Below are positions 26,640 to 35,362 of a stretch of 64,000 bases of DNA, piece by piece. The notes beneath the pieces were generated by a model that saw nothing but the letters and a program-made list of their open reading frames with translations, searched no databases and was not told the DNA's origin. The DNA lies in assembly GCA_040429635.1 (NCBI GenBank), contig CP158972.1, forward strand, positions 529,918 to 593,917. Direction: 5' to 3'. The DNA is from Tamlana crocina (GTDB lineage: Bacteria; Bacteroidota; Bacteroidia; Flavobacteriales; Flavobacteriaceae). Each line of letters begins with the position of its first letter. The stretch's first letter is position 1. The position numbers and the translations under genes are program-made.

Positions 26640-27512
26640 ATGAATGATAAAATGAATAATAATAAGTTGAAAAAAGAGATTGTGAAAATTGTGAATTCAC
26701 AAATACTTAATATTTCAAAAAAAGAAATAGGTTTTTTATATAACTCTTGGTTTAATGGACTTGGAACTAAAGACAAGTGGATTCAAAATAAAAAAGTAAT
26801 CAATGAAAAGTTAAATGTGCCTGAGAAAGCTTATTTAAGAGGAATAGATTTGCCTTTTTATTTTGGAAATATTGAAACAGCAAACAAACGGGTTATGATT
26901 GTTGGGCTTGACCCTTTAAGACATCCCTCTGCTTTTGAGGAAGCTAAAGATTCGAATGGAAAAGTAATAGGGGCAAATATCCAAACAGATGTTTTGTTGG
27001 GTACACCTTATGCTTTGCATTTGATGATTAAAAAGGAAAGTGAAAAGGAAAGCAAGAAAAAAAGTAAATATAGAACTATAATAGAAAACCTTCAAAAAGA
27101 TAATTTTGTTTATCTAACAGACCTTTACAAGACTTTTTTTAGAGTTAAAGTAACTTCTAAGGAAATCAGAAGTTATGATTATTTTAGGAAAAAGGATATA
27201 AACACAAATAGTTTAGAAATATTATTGAATGAAATAAATCTTGTGGACCCTCACATTATTATCACTTTTGGAAGTGATATAATTACAAAGTTGACTGGTA
27301 AAAAAGTACATTCCCTATCTAAAAAAAAGGTGGTTAAGACTTTTTGCAATCACGTTGAAAATATTCCGATATTACCTTTAGTTCATCCTGCCGCTTGGAA
27401 TAGTCACTTGAATGATTTCTTTGAAGCTAACGAAATAGATGTTAGAAAGCCAGATTTTGATTACGGAGTAGCTTTTTCAGAATTAATTGAACGTCATTTA
27501 AGTTATGATTAA
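26640..27512 (+). CDS. Uracil-DNA-glycosylase-superfamily-like protein, probably acquired
   Basis: A soluble 290-residue protein. The pattern RVMIVGLDPLRHP, then FVYLTDLYKTFFR, IIITFGSDI and LPLVHPAAWN follows the motif order of the UDG fold (active-site loop, NxxK-like strand, LGxxA-like strand, HPSP-like loop), though residues differ from named families. It may bind uracil or another base, or be a non-catalytic relative. The gene is much more AT-rich than its neighbours (12 G+C in 27061-27120 against 28 in 27661-27720), which suggests transfer. It overlaps the next gene by 8 bases. An internal ATG at 26652 is an alternative start. Confidence 0.65.
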   Translation: MNDKMNNNKLKKEIVKIVNSQILNISKKEIGFLYNSWFNGLGTKDKWIQNKKVINEKLNVPEKAYLRGIDLPFYFGNIETANKRVMIVGLDPLRHPSAFEEAKDSNGKVIGANIQTDVLLGTPYALHLMIKKESEKESKKKSKYRTIIENLQKDNFVYLTDLYKTFFRVKVTSKEIRSYDYFRKKDINTNSLEILLNEINLVDPHIIITFGSDIITKLTGKKVHSLSKKKVVKTFCNHVENIPILPLVHPAAWNSHLNDFFEANEIDVRKPDFDYGVAFSELIERHLSYD

Positions 27513-28713
27513 AAAAGATGTGATAATAATTGGCGGCGGGGCGGCAGGTTTTTTTGCAGCTATCAATATAGCCGAGCAACACCCCCATTTAAAAGTGGCC
27601 ATTTTAGAGCGTGGCAAGGAAGGCCTGGCCAAAGTAAAGGTGTCGGGTGGCGGTCGCTGTAACGTCACGCATGCCGAGTTTATTCCACAGGAATTGATTA
27701 AAAACTATCCGCGCGGCGAAAAGGAATTGTTGGGACCGTTCCATCAGTTTATGACGGGCGATACCATTGAGTGGTTCGAAAAACGGGGCGTGGAATTGAA
27801 AATTGAAGATGACGGGAGGATGTTTCCCGTGTCCAATTCGTCACAAACCATTATCGATTGTTTTTTAAGCGAAGCCGAAAAGCATGGTGTTGAGGTGCTT
27901 TATGGCCATGCTGTGAAATCCATTTCGAAACCCGAACATTTTTTTAAAATTGAAACCTCCGAAAATAGCTTTTCGGCAGAAAAACTTTTGGTGGCCACAG
28001 GCAGCAACCCCAAAATGTGGAAGATGTTAGAGGAACTGGGGCATACCATTTCCCAGCCCGTGCCGTCGTTGTTTACCTTCAATATTAAAGACGAACGTAT
28101 TTCCGGTATTCCGGGGGTGGTGGCGCCTCATGTTGAAGTGAAAGTTTTGGGCACCAATTTGTGGAGTGAAGGCCCGTTGCTGGTTACACATTGGGGTTTG
28201 AGTGCGCCGTCCATTTTAAAGCTTTCGGCATTTGGCGCGATTGAATTGGCCGAGCGTGATTATAAATTCCAAATCGAGATTAATTTCATTCGTCAATCTT
28301 TTGGACGGTGTTTGGAGCAAATTAAAAGCGCAAAACACGATTTGGCAAAAAAAACGGTTTATAAATCCACACAATTCGATTTGCCTAAACGACTTTGGCA
28401 TCAATTGGTTTTGGCTTCAGGTATTTCTGCTGAAACCCGTTGGGCCGATTTGAACAAAGCCCAATTGGAAAACTTGGCCAAACAACTAACGGAAGCCGTT
28501 TTTAACATTAACGGAAAAAGTACGTTTAAGGAAGAATTTGTAACGGCGGGTGGCGTAGATTTAAAAGAAATTAATTTTAAAACTTTCGAAAGTAAAAAAA
28601 TAGAAAACCTCTTTTTTGCTGGTGAAGTGCTGAACATAGATGCGGTTACAGGCGGGTTCAATTTTCAAAATGCCTGGACGGGGGCGTATATTGTTGCTAA
28701 TAGTATAGCTTAA
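27505..28713 (+). CDS. FAD-dependent flavoprotein, HI0933/BaiN family
   Basis: A 402-residue flavoprotein with the N-terminal dinucleotide-binding loop GGGAAGFFAAINIAE, the family signature VSGGGRCNVTH (about residues 45-57), and the C-terminal FAGEVLNIDAVTGGFNFQNA that closes the FAD site. Members such as YhiN are poorly understood oxidoreductases; BaiN acts on bile acids, which is unlikely here. The start overlaps the UDG-like gene by 8 bases. Before that gene was inserted it may have followed the glycerophosphodiesterase directly. Confidence 0.9.
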   Translation: MIKKDVIIIGGGAAGFFAAINIAEQHPHLKVAILERGKEGLAKVKVSGGGRCNVTHAEFIPQELIKNYPRGEKELLGPFHQFMTGDTIEWFEKRGVELKIEDDGRMFPVSNSSQTIIDCFLSEAEKHGVEVLYGHAVKSISKPEHFFKIETSENSFSAEKLLVATGSNPKMWKMLEELGHTISQPVPSLFTFNIKDERISGIPGVVAPHVEVKVLGTNLWSEGPLLVTHWGLSAPSILKLSAFGAIELAERDYKFQIEINFIRQSFGRCLEQIKSAKHDLAKKTVYKSTQFDLPKRLWHQLVLASGISAETRWADLNKAQLENLAKQLTEAVFNINGKSTFKEEFVTAGGVDLKEINFKTFESKKIENLFFAGEVLNIDAVTGGFNFQNAWTGAYIVANSIA

Positions 28714-28720
28714 TAGCTTA

Positions 28721-28822
28721 CACCTCCCTTAATCCCTCCTTGTTAGGAGGGAAACTGTTGCTCGAAAAGAAATAAGGCTTGAGTTTCCCCTCTAAAAAGA
28801 GGGGAGTAAGGGGTGTGTTAAA
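28721..28822. repeat. Long imperfect inverted repeat (MITE-like)
   Basis: The left arm around ACACCTCCCTTAATCCCTCC and the right arm around GGGGAGTAAGGGGTGTGT are imperfect reverse complements of about 36 bases. Each arm also holds its own hairpin (CCCTCC-TTGTTA-GGAGGG and CCCCTC-TAAAAA-GAGGGG). It fills nearly all of the 124-base gap between the flavoprotein and DUF1697 genes. It may be a small non-autonomous element, and either inner hairpin could slow transcription. Confidence 0.7.
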
Positions 28823-28837
28823 AACGAAACATAAATT

Positions 28838-29374
28838 ATGACTACATACATCGCATTATTAAGGGGTATAAACGTTGGCGGCCAAAAGAAAGTGCCGATG
28901 GCCGAGTTACGAAATTTGCTAACAAGAGCGGGGCTTAAAAATGTTGCAACCTATATTCAAAGTGGTAATGTTGTTTTTCAGTCTTCTGAGGAAAATATTC
29001 AAAAATTAGAAAATGAAATCCGTTCTGTAATTTTAAAACATTTTGGTTTCGAGGTACCCGTTTTAGTAAAAACTCCAACCGATTTTCAGAATATTTTAAA
29101 GAATTGTCCGTTTCCTGATGAACAGAAGGTAAACAGTTACTTTGTCTTGTTGTTTTCAAAACCAAATGAGGGAGTTGTTAAGGAAGTTAAAAGCATGTCC
29201 TATCCCAACGAAACTTTTGTTATTACCGATGCCTGCGTGTATTTGCATTGTGCAACGGGTTACGGTAAAGCAAAACTGAACAATAATATCATTGAAAGAA
29301 AGCTAAACACTACGGCAACAGCTAGAAATTACAAGACGATGGCAAAATTATTAGCTTTGGCTTCAGGTGAATGA
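28838..29374 (+). CDS. DUF1697 family protein
   Basis: A 178-residue soluble protein with the family opening YIALLRGINVGGQKKVPMAEL and the segment ATYIQSGNVVFQS, both diagnostic of DUF1697. The C-terminal TARNYKTMAKLLALA is also typical. The biochemical role of the family is not known to me. It lies after a MITE-like repeat and 56 bases before the mevalonate genes; a promoter-like TATTTTTG at 29395-29402 separates it from them. Confidence 0.88.
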   Translation: MTTYIALLRGINVGGQKKVPMAELRNLLTRAGLKNVATYIQSGNVVFQSSEENIQKLENEIRSVILKHFGFEVPVLVKTPTDFQNILKNCPFPDEQKVNSYFVLLFSKPNEGVVKEVKSMSYPNETFVITDACVYLHCATGYGKAKLNNNIIERKLNTTATARNYKTMAKLLALASGE

Positions 29375-29394
29375 AAAAGCTATTTTGTAATTAC

Positions 29395-29402
29395 TATTTT
29401 TG
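29395..29402 (+). promoter_or_regulatory. Possible -7 element for mvaD
   Basis: TATTTTTG matches TAnnTTTG and lies 28 bases upstream of the mvaD ATG. No well-spaced -33 TTG is seen. Confidence 0.3.
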
Positions 29403-29430
29403 TCAAAAATTAGGAAGCTAAACCTTTATC

Positions 29431-30552
29431 ATGACAGAAAGCCATTTTGTTCCAAAGCCTTATTCAGTAAATGTTGAATCCGGCACTTTTTCTTGGTCAT
29501 CGCCCAGTAACATCGCTTTGGTGAAATATTGGGGGAAAAAGAAAAACCAAATTCCCGAAAATCCATCCATCAGCTTTACATTAAACCAATGTAAAACCAT
29601 CACGAAGCTCAGTTTTTCAAAAAAAGACCTTTCGGCTGCACTCAAAGGGACGGATGATTTTTCGTTTGAAGTGTTTTTGGATGGACAGAAAAACGATGCC
29701 TTCAAACCCAAAATCCAAACCTTTTTCAAGCGTGTAGAGGTGTATTTACCATTTTTAAAATCCTATCATTTTAAAATTGAAACCGAAAACACTTTTCCGC
29801 ACAGTTCTGGTATAGCTTCTTCCGCATCGGGCATGAGTGCTTTAGCCTTATGTTTATTGAGTGTAGAGCAGAGGTTGTTGAGCGAAGACGAAGCAAGCGG
29901 AGTCGAAATGACTGATGATTTTTTCAATCAAAAAGCCTCCTTTTTAGCACGATTAGGTTCGGGCAGTGCCTGCAGAAGCCTTGAGGGGCCACTGGTGGTT
30001 TGGGGCGAACACGGTTCTATTGAAGGGAGCAGCGATTTGTACGGCGTTAAATATCAGTATAAAGTGCACGATCATTTTAAAAATTATCAAGACACGATTT
30101 TGTTGGTCGATAAAGGTGAAAAGCAGGTGAGCAGTACGGTGGGGCATAATTTAATGCACGGGCATCCGTTTGCGCAAGAGCGCTTTAAACAGGCCAACAA
30201 TAATATTTCGGAAATAAAAACCATTTTAGAAACGGGCGACTTGGATGCCTTTGTAAAATTGGTTGAAAGCGAAGCGTTGACCTTGCACGCCATGATGATG
30301 ACCAGTATGCCATACTTCATTTTGATGAAACCCAACACTTTGGAAATCATCAATAAAATCTGGGCGTACCGAAACGAAACAGGTTCGAAGGTGTGTTTTA
30401 CCTTGGATGCCGGAGCCAACGTGCACGTGCTTTATCCGGAAAATGAAGCTGAAAATGTTTTGAAATTCATTAAAAATGAATTAGTTGCGTATTGCCAAAA
30501 TGGTCATTATATTTGCGATGTTATTGGTTTGGGGGCTGAAAACATTTTATAG
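29431..30552 (+). CDS. mvaD: Diphosphomevalonate decarboxylase
   Basis: Catalyses the ATP-dependent decarboxylation of mevalonate diphosphate to isopentenyl diphosphate. The 373-residue GHMP-fold protein has the N-terminal SSPSNIALVKYWGKK, which is diagnostic, and the nucleotide loop HSSGIASSASGMSALAL. A mevalonate kinase and a UbiA prenyltransferase follow on the same strand, as is usual in Flavobacteriaceae, so isoprenoids are made through mevalonate. An insertion of about 20 polar residues around 145-165 (SVEQRLLSEDEASGVEMTDD) is a small family-specific loop. Confidence 0.93.
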   Translation: MTESHFVPKPYSVNVESGTFSWSSPSNIALVKYWGKKKNQIPENPSISFTLNQCKTITKLSFSKKDLSAALKGTDDFSFEVFLDGQKNDAFKPKIQTFFKRVEVYLPFLKSYHFKIETENTFPHSSGIASSASGMSALALCLLSVEQRLLSEDEASGVEMTDDFFNQKASFLARLGSGSACRSLEGPLVVWGEHGSIEGSSDLYGVKYQYKVHDHFKNYQDTILLVDKGEKQVSSTVGHNLMHGHPFAQERFKQANNNISEIKTILETGDLDAFVKLVESEALTLHAMMMTSMPYFILMKPNTLEIINKIWAYRNETGSKVCFTLDAGANVHVLYPENEAENVLKFIKNELVAYCQNGHYICDVIGLGAENIL

Positions 30553-30578
30553 AAATGATTTTTTGTTTAAAAAAACAT

Positions 30579-30586
30579 TATATTTG
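30579..30586 (+). promoter_or_regulatory. Possible -7 element for the mevalonate kinase gene
   Basis: TATATTTG matches TAnnTTTG, 32 bases upstream of the ATG. A TTTTG at 30561-30565 is closer than the usual -33 spacing. Confidence 0.3.
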
Positions 30587-30618
30587 TTAAACGTATTGCT
30601 CTGAAAACCATATAGTTT

Positions 30619-31548
30619 ATGAAAGGACCTCTATTTTATTCGAAAATTTTACTCTTTGGTGAGTATGGCATCATTAAAGATTCCAAAGGGCTATCTATTC
30701 CTTATAACTTCTATAACGGAGCGTTAAAGAATGATGGTAATACTTCAGAGGCAGCCTTAAAATCCAACGAAAGTTTAAAGCGATTTGCTGCTTATCTTCA
30801 AGATATTGACGAAGGTTTGGTGCGTTTTGATATTGAGAAACTTACCGAAGATGTTAACGGAGGCATGTATTTCGATTCGTCCATTCCGCAAGGCTACGGG
30901 GTGGGAAGTAGTGGTGCATTGGTGGCTGCGATATACGACCAATATGCTTTCGATAAAATTACGGTGCTTGAAAACCTAACCCGCGAAAAACTGTTGAAAT
31001 TAAAACAGGTTTTTTCGGCTATGGAATCCTTTTTCCATGGGAAATCGTCTGGTTTAGATCCTTTAAACAGTTATTTGAGTATCCCTATTCTTATCAATTC
31101 AAAAGATAATATTGAAGCCACAGGCATCCCGGCACAGCAAAGCGATGGTAAAGGCGCTGTATTTTTAATAGACAGCGGTATTATTGGTGAAACGGCACCG
31201 ATGGTGAGTCTGTTTATGGAAAATATGAAACAGGAAGGCTTTAGAAATATGCTAAAAAATCAGTTTATTAAGCATACAGATGCTTGTGTGGATGATTTTT
31301 TAAAAGGCGATATAAAATCACTGTTCAAAAACACAAAACAGCTTTCAAAAATTGTACTGAATCATTTTAAACCGATGATTCCTCAGCAATTCCATGAACT
31401 TTGGAAAAAAGGAATTGACACCAATGCCTACTACTTAAAGCTTTGTGGCTCTGGGGGCGGTGGCTACATTTTAGGGTTTACCGAAGATTTTGAAAAAGCC
31501 AAAAAAGCACTTTCTGCACATAAACTGGAAGTGGTTTACAATTTCTAA
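30619..31548 (+). CDS. Mevalonate kinase-type GHMP kinase
   Basis: A 309-residue GHMP kinase with SKILLFGEYGII at the N-terminus (substrate region, as in mevalonate kinases), the ATP loop PQGYGVGSSGALVAA, and the C-terminal CGSGGGGYILGF. It probably phosphorylates mevalonate, since it sits between diphosphomevalonate decarboxylase and a prenyltransferase. Phosphomevalonate kinase is the other possibility; sequence alone does not separate them firmly. The 66-base gap upstream holds a promoter-like element. Confidence 0.85.
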   Translation: MKGPLFYSKILLFGEYGIIKDSKGLSIPYNFYNGALKNDGNTSEAALKSNESLKRFAAYLQDIDEGLVRFDIEKLTEDVNGGMYFDSSIPQGYGVGSSGALVAAIYDQYAFDKITVLENLTREKLLKLKQVFSAMESFFHGKSSGLDPLNSYLSIPILINSKDNIEATGIPAQQSDGKGAVFLIDSGIIGETAPMVSLFMENMKQEGFRNMLKNQFIKHTDACVDDFLKGDIKSLFKNTKQLSKIVLNHFKPMIPQQFHELWKKGIDTNAYYLKLCGSGGGGYILGFTEDFEKAKKALSAHKLEVVYNF

Positions 31549-31613
31549 TAGATTCTTTAAATTTTAGTGCATCTTAACTAAGACGTTGCAGGGAGTCATC
31601 TTATTTGAATTTT

Positions 31614-32516
31614 ATGTTAAGCAGACGGCAGAAACACATTCTTCTTAAGTTTTTCAGCATGTTTTCTGTTATTCGTGGCTACAATATTTTGGTAATCGTA
31701 ATTGCCCAATATTTGGCTTCCATTTATATTTTGGCGCACGATTTGCCGTTGCACGAAGTGCTTTTCGATATCAATTTATTTGTGCTGGTGTTGGCTTCGG
31801 CAGCAACCATTGCGGGAGGGTACATCATCAATAATTTTTACGATTCAGAGAAGGATTTAATCAATCGCCCCATTAAAAGTCGATTGGATAGATTGGTGAG
31901 CCAAAATACCAAATTGTCATTTTATTTCGTGCTCAATTTTTTGGCGGTGGTCATGGCGAGTTATGTCTCGTTTAAGGCGGTGGTGTTTTTTGCTATTTAC
32001 ATTTTTGCCATTTGGTTTTATTCACATAAACTCAAAAAAATGCCATTTGTTGGGAATTTGGTTTCGGCCATTTTAACCATAACGCCATTTTTTGCCATTT
32101 TTATGTATTACAAAAATTTCGAAACCGTCATTTTTGTTCACGCGCTGTTTCTATTTTTGCTTATTTCCATGCGCGAACTCACCAAAGATTTGGAGAACAT
32201 AACGGGCGATTTGGCCCAAGGCTACAAAACCATCCCCGTGGCTTATGGCGAAAAAGTGTCGAAAATCATGTTAACGGTGCTGTCGGTTTTAACATTGGTG
32301 CCTACCTATATGTTGCTCTACCGTTACGATGTGGGGTACATGTATTGGTACTTCTATTTAAGCATTGGTCTGTTGGTGGTTTTTTTGCTAGTTCTTTGGC
32401 GATCGCAAACAAAAACACATTATCTCATTCTTCATAATATTCTTAAATTTATCATTGTTGTTGGGGTGTTTTCAATTGTATTAATAAAGGTGAGTGTGGT
32501 TTTAAACCGCATTTAA
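31614..32516 (+). CDS. UbiA family prenyltransferase
   Basis: An integral membrane enzyme of 300 residues with about eight or nine helices. It has the first Asp-rich motif NNFYDSEKDLINRP (in the place of NDxxDxxxD) and the second SMRELTKDLENITGD, both of which bind the prenyl diphosphate through Mg2+. The position after two mevalonate genes fits. In Flavobacteriaceae the family is often called geranylgeranylglycerol-phosphate geranylgeranyltransferase, but the acceptor is not proven by sequence. The ATG at 31614 is preferred over an in-frame TTG at 31605. Confidence 0.88.
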   Translation: MLSRRQKHILLKFFSMFSVIRGYNILVIVIAQYLASIYILAHDLPLHEVLFDINLFVLVLASAATIAGGYIINNFYDSEKDLINRPIKSRLDRLVSQNTKLSFYFVLNFLAVVMASYVSFKAVVFFAIYIFAIWFYSHKLKKMPFVGNLVSAILTITPFFAIFMYYKNFETVIFVHALFLFLLISMRELTKDLENITGDLAQGYKTIPVAYGEKVSKIMLTVLSVLTLVPTYMLLYRYDVGYMYWYFYLSIGLLVVFLLVLWRSQTKTHYLILHNILKFIIVVGVFSIVLIKVSVVLNRI

Positions 32517-32586
32517 AAGACGGGGTTTGAATGTTTCCAAATAAAACAAAACCGAAGCTATAAATACACAATCACAATATTAACTT

Positions 32587-32594
32587 TATCTTTG
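32587..32594 (+). promoter_or_regulatory. Possible -7 element for the pseudouridine synthase gene
   Basis: TATCTTTG fits TAnnTTTG and lies 16 bases upstream of the ATG at 32611. No clear -33 TTG is present at the normal distance. Confidence 0.3.
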
Positions 32595-32610
32595 TACAAA
32601 ATTTAAGAAC

Positions 32611-33453
32611 ATGAACAGACATCAAGGGGGCAAAGGAAAAGGAAAGCCATCGGGGCGAGGAAGCGGAAATAAGCGCTTTGCCAGTTATGCTAGGGGAAAT
32701 GCACCTATTAAAAAGTCGAACGCCAATCAGAAAAAATCGGGCAATCCCGATGAAACCCGATTGAATAAATACGTGGCCAACGCGGGCATTTGTTCGCGCC
32801 GAGAGGCCGATGTGCATATTGCAACGGGCTTAGTAACCGTGAACGGAAAAGTGGTTACCGAAATGGGCTATAAAGTAAAACCAGACGACGAAGTGCGTTA
32901 CGATGGTTCAAGAATAAGTCCGGAGAAAAAAGCTTACGTTTTGTTGAACAAACCCAAAGGATTTGCAACAACCACTAGCGAAACTAAAGGAAGAACGGTA
33001 ATGGATTTGGTGGCCAATGCCACTAATTCGAAAATAAAGCCTATTGGGCGTTTGGGAAGGAACTCAAAAGGGTTGCTGTTGTTTACCAATGATGATGCAG
33101 TGACGAAAAAGTTCACCAATTCCAAAAACGGTGTGGCGCGTTTGTTTCATATTGAATTGGATAAAAACTTAAAACACGACGATTTCAAAAAAATCCAAAA
33201 CGGATTCAAAATTGATGGTGAATTGGTTGAAGTTGAAGAAATCAGTTATATCGAGGGCGCCTCAAAACGCGAAGTGGGGCTTAAAATTAAAAACACAGGA
33301 AACACCATTATCCGTACCATATTTGAATATTTCAACTACGATATTGTGAGTTTAGATTGTGTCGCTATTGGCCACTTAACCAAAAAGGACATTCCTCGCG
33401 GCCATTGGAAACATTTAACCGAGCAAGAGGTGAATACCTTAAAAATGCTTTGA
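32611..33453 (+). CDS. RsuA/RluB family pseudouridine synthase with changed GRLD motif
   Basis: A 280-residue protein: a basic low-complexity N-terminus (1-45, rich in Gly, Lys, Arg), an S4 RNA-binding domain (about 50-105, RLNKYVANAGICSRREADVH) and a pseudouridine synthase domain. The family motif that normally reads GRLD with the catalytic Asp reads GRLGRNSKGLLLFTND here, so the usual Asp is Gly. It may be inactive, may use another Asp, or this may be a lineage variant. The expected target would be 23S or 16S rRNA. It follows the prenyltransferase gene by 94 bases with a likely separate promoter. Confidence 0.85.
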   Translation: MNRHQGGKGKGKPSGRGSGNKRFASYARGNAPIKKSNANQKKSGNPDETRLNKYVANAGICSRREADVHIATGLVTVNGKVVTEMGYKVKPDDEVRYDGSRISPEKKAYVLLNKPKGFATTTSETKGRTVMDLVANATNSKIKPIGRLGRNSKGLLLFTNDDAVTKKFTNSKNGVARLFHIELDKNLKHDDFKKIQNGFKIDGELVEVEEISYIEGASKREVGLKIKNTGNTIIRTIFEYFNYDIVSLDCVAIGHLTKKDIPRGHWKHLTEQEVNTLKML

Positions 33454-33655
33454 TGTTCAGCGGTTTGAATTGGTTTTAGGGTCGTTCTTCAGTATTTAAA
33501 GTTGCAATTATCCAGCAAAAACCCTAACACAACTATAACAGTATTTAACAAAGGGGTTAGGAGAAAATTTTTATTTTTGGAACAGTAATTGTAATTTCTA
33601 AGGTAAAACAATAAATGTGGCTTTAGGAAGTTACATTACATAAGTTCCAAATACC

Positions 33656-34438
33656 ATGAAAAAAATACTACTTATACTAATTACTTTTGTTTCAGTCCAG
33701 TTTTTGGTGGCCCAACCAGAACCAGCATTTGGTGATGGCGAATGGTTTAAATTTAGGATGAGCTATAGCAATTGGCTAAAAGCAGGAAATGCTACTTTGC
33801 TGGTAAAAGATTCAAAACTTAACGAAAAAGAGGTCTATCATGTAGTTGGTAAAGGTTGGACCACCGGAATGATCAAATGGTTTTTTAAGGTGAAAGACCG
33901 CTACGAAACCTATTTCGACAAAGAAACCATAATGCCCTATAAATTTATAAGGGATATCGATGAAGGCGGGTACACGAAAAACTTGGAAATTCATTTCGAT
34001 CAGGCAAATAATAAAGCGCATATAAACGATATAAAGCACAACATTCAAAAAGTGGTGGATACCAAGCCGAACGTGCAGGATTTATTATCGGCATTTTACT
34101 ATCTGCGAAATACCATGGATACCCGAGATATTAAAGTAGGTGACGAGGCTAAGGTTGAAATGTTTTTTGATGAAGAAAGCTACGGTTTTAAGTTGATATA
34201 TTTAGGCGAAGAAACCATCAATACCGATTTTGGCGAGGTAGAATCTTTAAAATTTAGGCCGTATGTAATGGCTGGTCGGGTGTTTAAGGAAGAAGAAAGT
34301 TTAACACTTTGGGTGTCTAAAGACAAAAATAAAATACCTTTACGTGTTAAGGCCGATTTAGCGGTGGGGTCACTAAGAGCCGATCTTGAAGCTTTTAAAG
34401 GTTTAAAACACCCCTTCAAGATTGTCGTTAACAATTAA
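33656..34438 (+). CDS. DUF3108 exported protein
   Basis: A 260-residue exported protein with a signal peptide (residues 1-19, ending FLVAQ). The body matches DUF3108: GEWFKFRMSYSNWLKAGNA and the strand-rich C-terminal half with SLTLWVSKDKNKIPLRVKAD. The family is thought to be periplasmic or outer-membrane associated, with a LolA-like shape, but no activity is established. Six bases separate it from the tryptophan dioxygenase-like gene. A TATTTTTG at 33572-33579 could be its -7 element, leaving a leader of about 70 bases. Confidence 0.85.
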   Translation: MKKILLILITFVSVQFLVAQPEPAFGDGEWFKFRMSYSNWLKAGNATLLVKDSKLNEKEVYHVVGKGWTTGMIKWFFKVKDRYETYFDKETIMPYKFIRDIDEGGYTKNLEIHFDQANNKAHINDIKHNIQKVVDTKPNVQDLLSAFYYLRNTMDTRDIKVGDEAKVEMFFDEESYGFKLIYLGEETINTDFGEVESLKFRPYVMAGRVFKEEESLTLWVSKDKNKIPLRVKADLAVGSLRADLEAFKGLKHPFKIVVNN

Positions 34439-34444
34439 CTCATT

Positions 34445-35362
34445 TTGAGCACCAACATAAACAAAAAACTAAAAGAAAAATATGAGGCCATCGACCAAGA
34501 TGTCGAGGCCCATTTAGAGGGTTTGCTGCATAGCAAACCAATCAATTATTGGGACTATATCCAAACTGATGCTCTGTTGAATCTTCAGGTGCAGCGTACC
34601 GTTTTTCCAGACGAAAAGGTATTTATCATGTACCACCAAATCTCAGAACTGCTGTTCAAAATGATCCTGAGTGAAATTGAGCAAGTCGCAAAAGCCGATC
34701 CTATTAGTGCCGAGGTTTTTACGGATAAAATTATGCGCATCAGTCGGTATTTTGATGTGCTCACGTCATCGTTCAGTATTATGAAAGATGGAATGGACCT
34801 CGAGCAATACAATCAATTCAGAACAACATTGATTCCGGCAAGCGGATTCCAAAGCGCACAGTACCGAAAAATAGAGTTCGCTTCAACCGAGCTAATCAAC
34901 CTTATCGACAAACGATTTAGGGATACCATAGACCGAAATTCGTCCTACGAACACGCTTTCGAGCACCTATATTGGCAGGCGGCTGGCAAAGACTTCAAAA
35001 CGGGTAAAAAAACCTATACATTATCGGCGTTTGAAGACCGATATAAAGAGGAATTTATTAGATTTACAAAATTTTATCAGTTTAATAATTTGTGGACCAA
35101 GTTTAAAACCCTACCCAAAGCTTCACAAGCCAATAAAGATTTGATAAAAGCCATGCGCCATTACGATTATACCGTAAACATAAAATGGGTGATGGCACAT
35201 TACAATACGGCAAATCATTATTTGAACATTGGAGGGGAAACGGCAGAAGCCACAGGAGGAAGTGAGTGGGTAAAGTACATGCACCCTAAATACCAAAAAA
35301 GAATATTTTTTCCAGATTTATGGACAGAGAACGAGAAAGACACGTGGGGAACAGATATTTAA
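34445..35362 (+). CDS. Tryptophan 2,3-dioxygenase family protein
   Basis: The family opens the indole ring of tryptophan to N-formylkynurenine with haem and O2. The 305-residue protein has IMYHQISELLFKMILSEIE (a match to the distal-pocket YxxHxLxxK region), FQSAQYRKIEF, and the C-terminal GGETAEATGGSEWVKYMHP. The helical, soluble build and length fit. The start must be a TTG at 34445, because the first in-frame ATG lies after conserved sequence. It overlaps the next gene by 43 bases. No other kynurenine-pathway gene is nearby, so substrate is inferred. Confidence 0.85.
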   Translation: MSTNINKKLKEKYEAIDQDVEAHLEGLLHSKPINYWDYIQTDALLNLQVQRTVFPDEKVFIMYHQISELLFKMILSEIEQVAKADPISAEVFTDKIMRISRYFDVLTSSFSIMKDGMDLEQYNQFRTTLIPASGFQSAQYRKIEFASTELINLIDKRFRDTIDRNSSYEHAFEHLYWQAAGKDFKTGKKTYTLSAFEDRYKEEFIRFTKFYQFNNLWTKFKTLPKASQANKDLIKAMRHYDYTVNIKWVMAHYNTANHYLNIGGETAEATGGSEWVKYMHPKYQKRIFFPDLWTENEKDTWGTDI

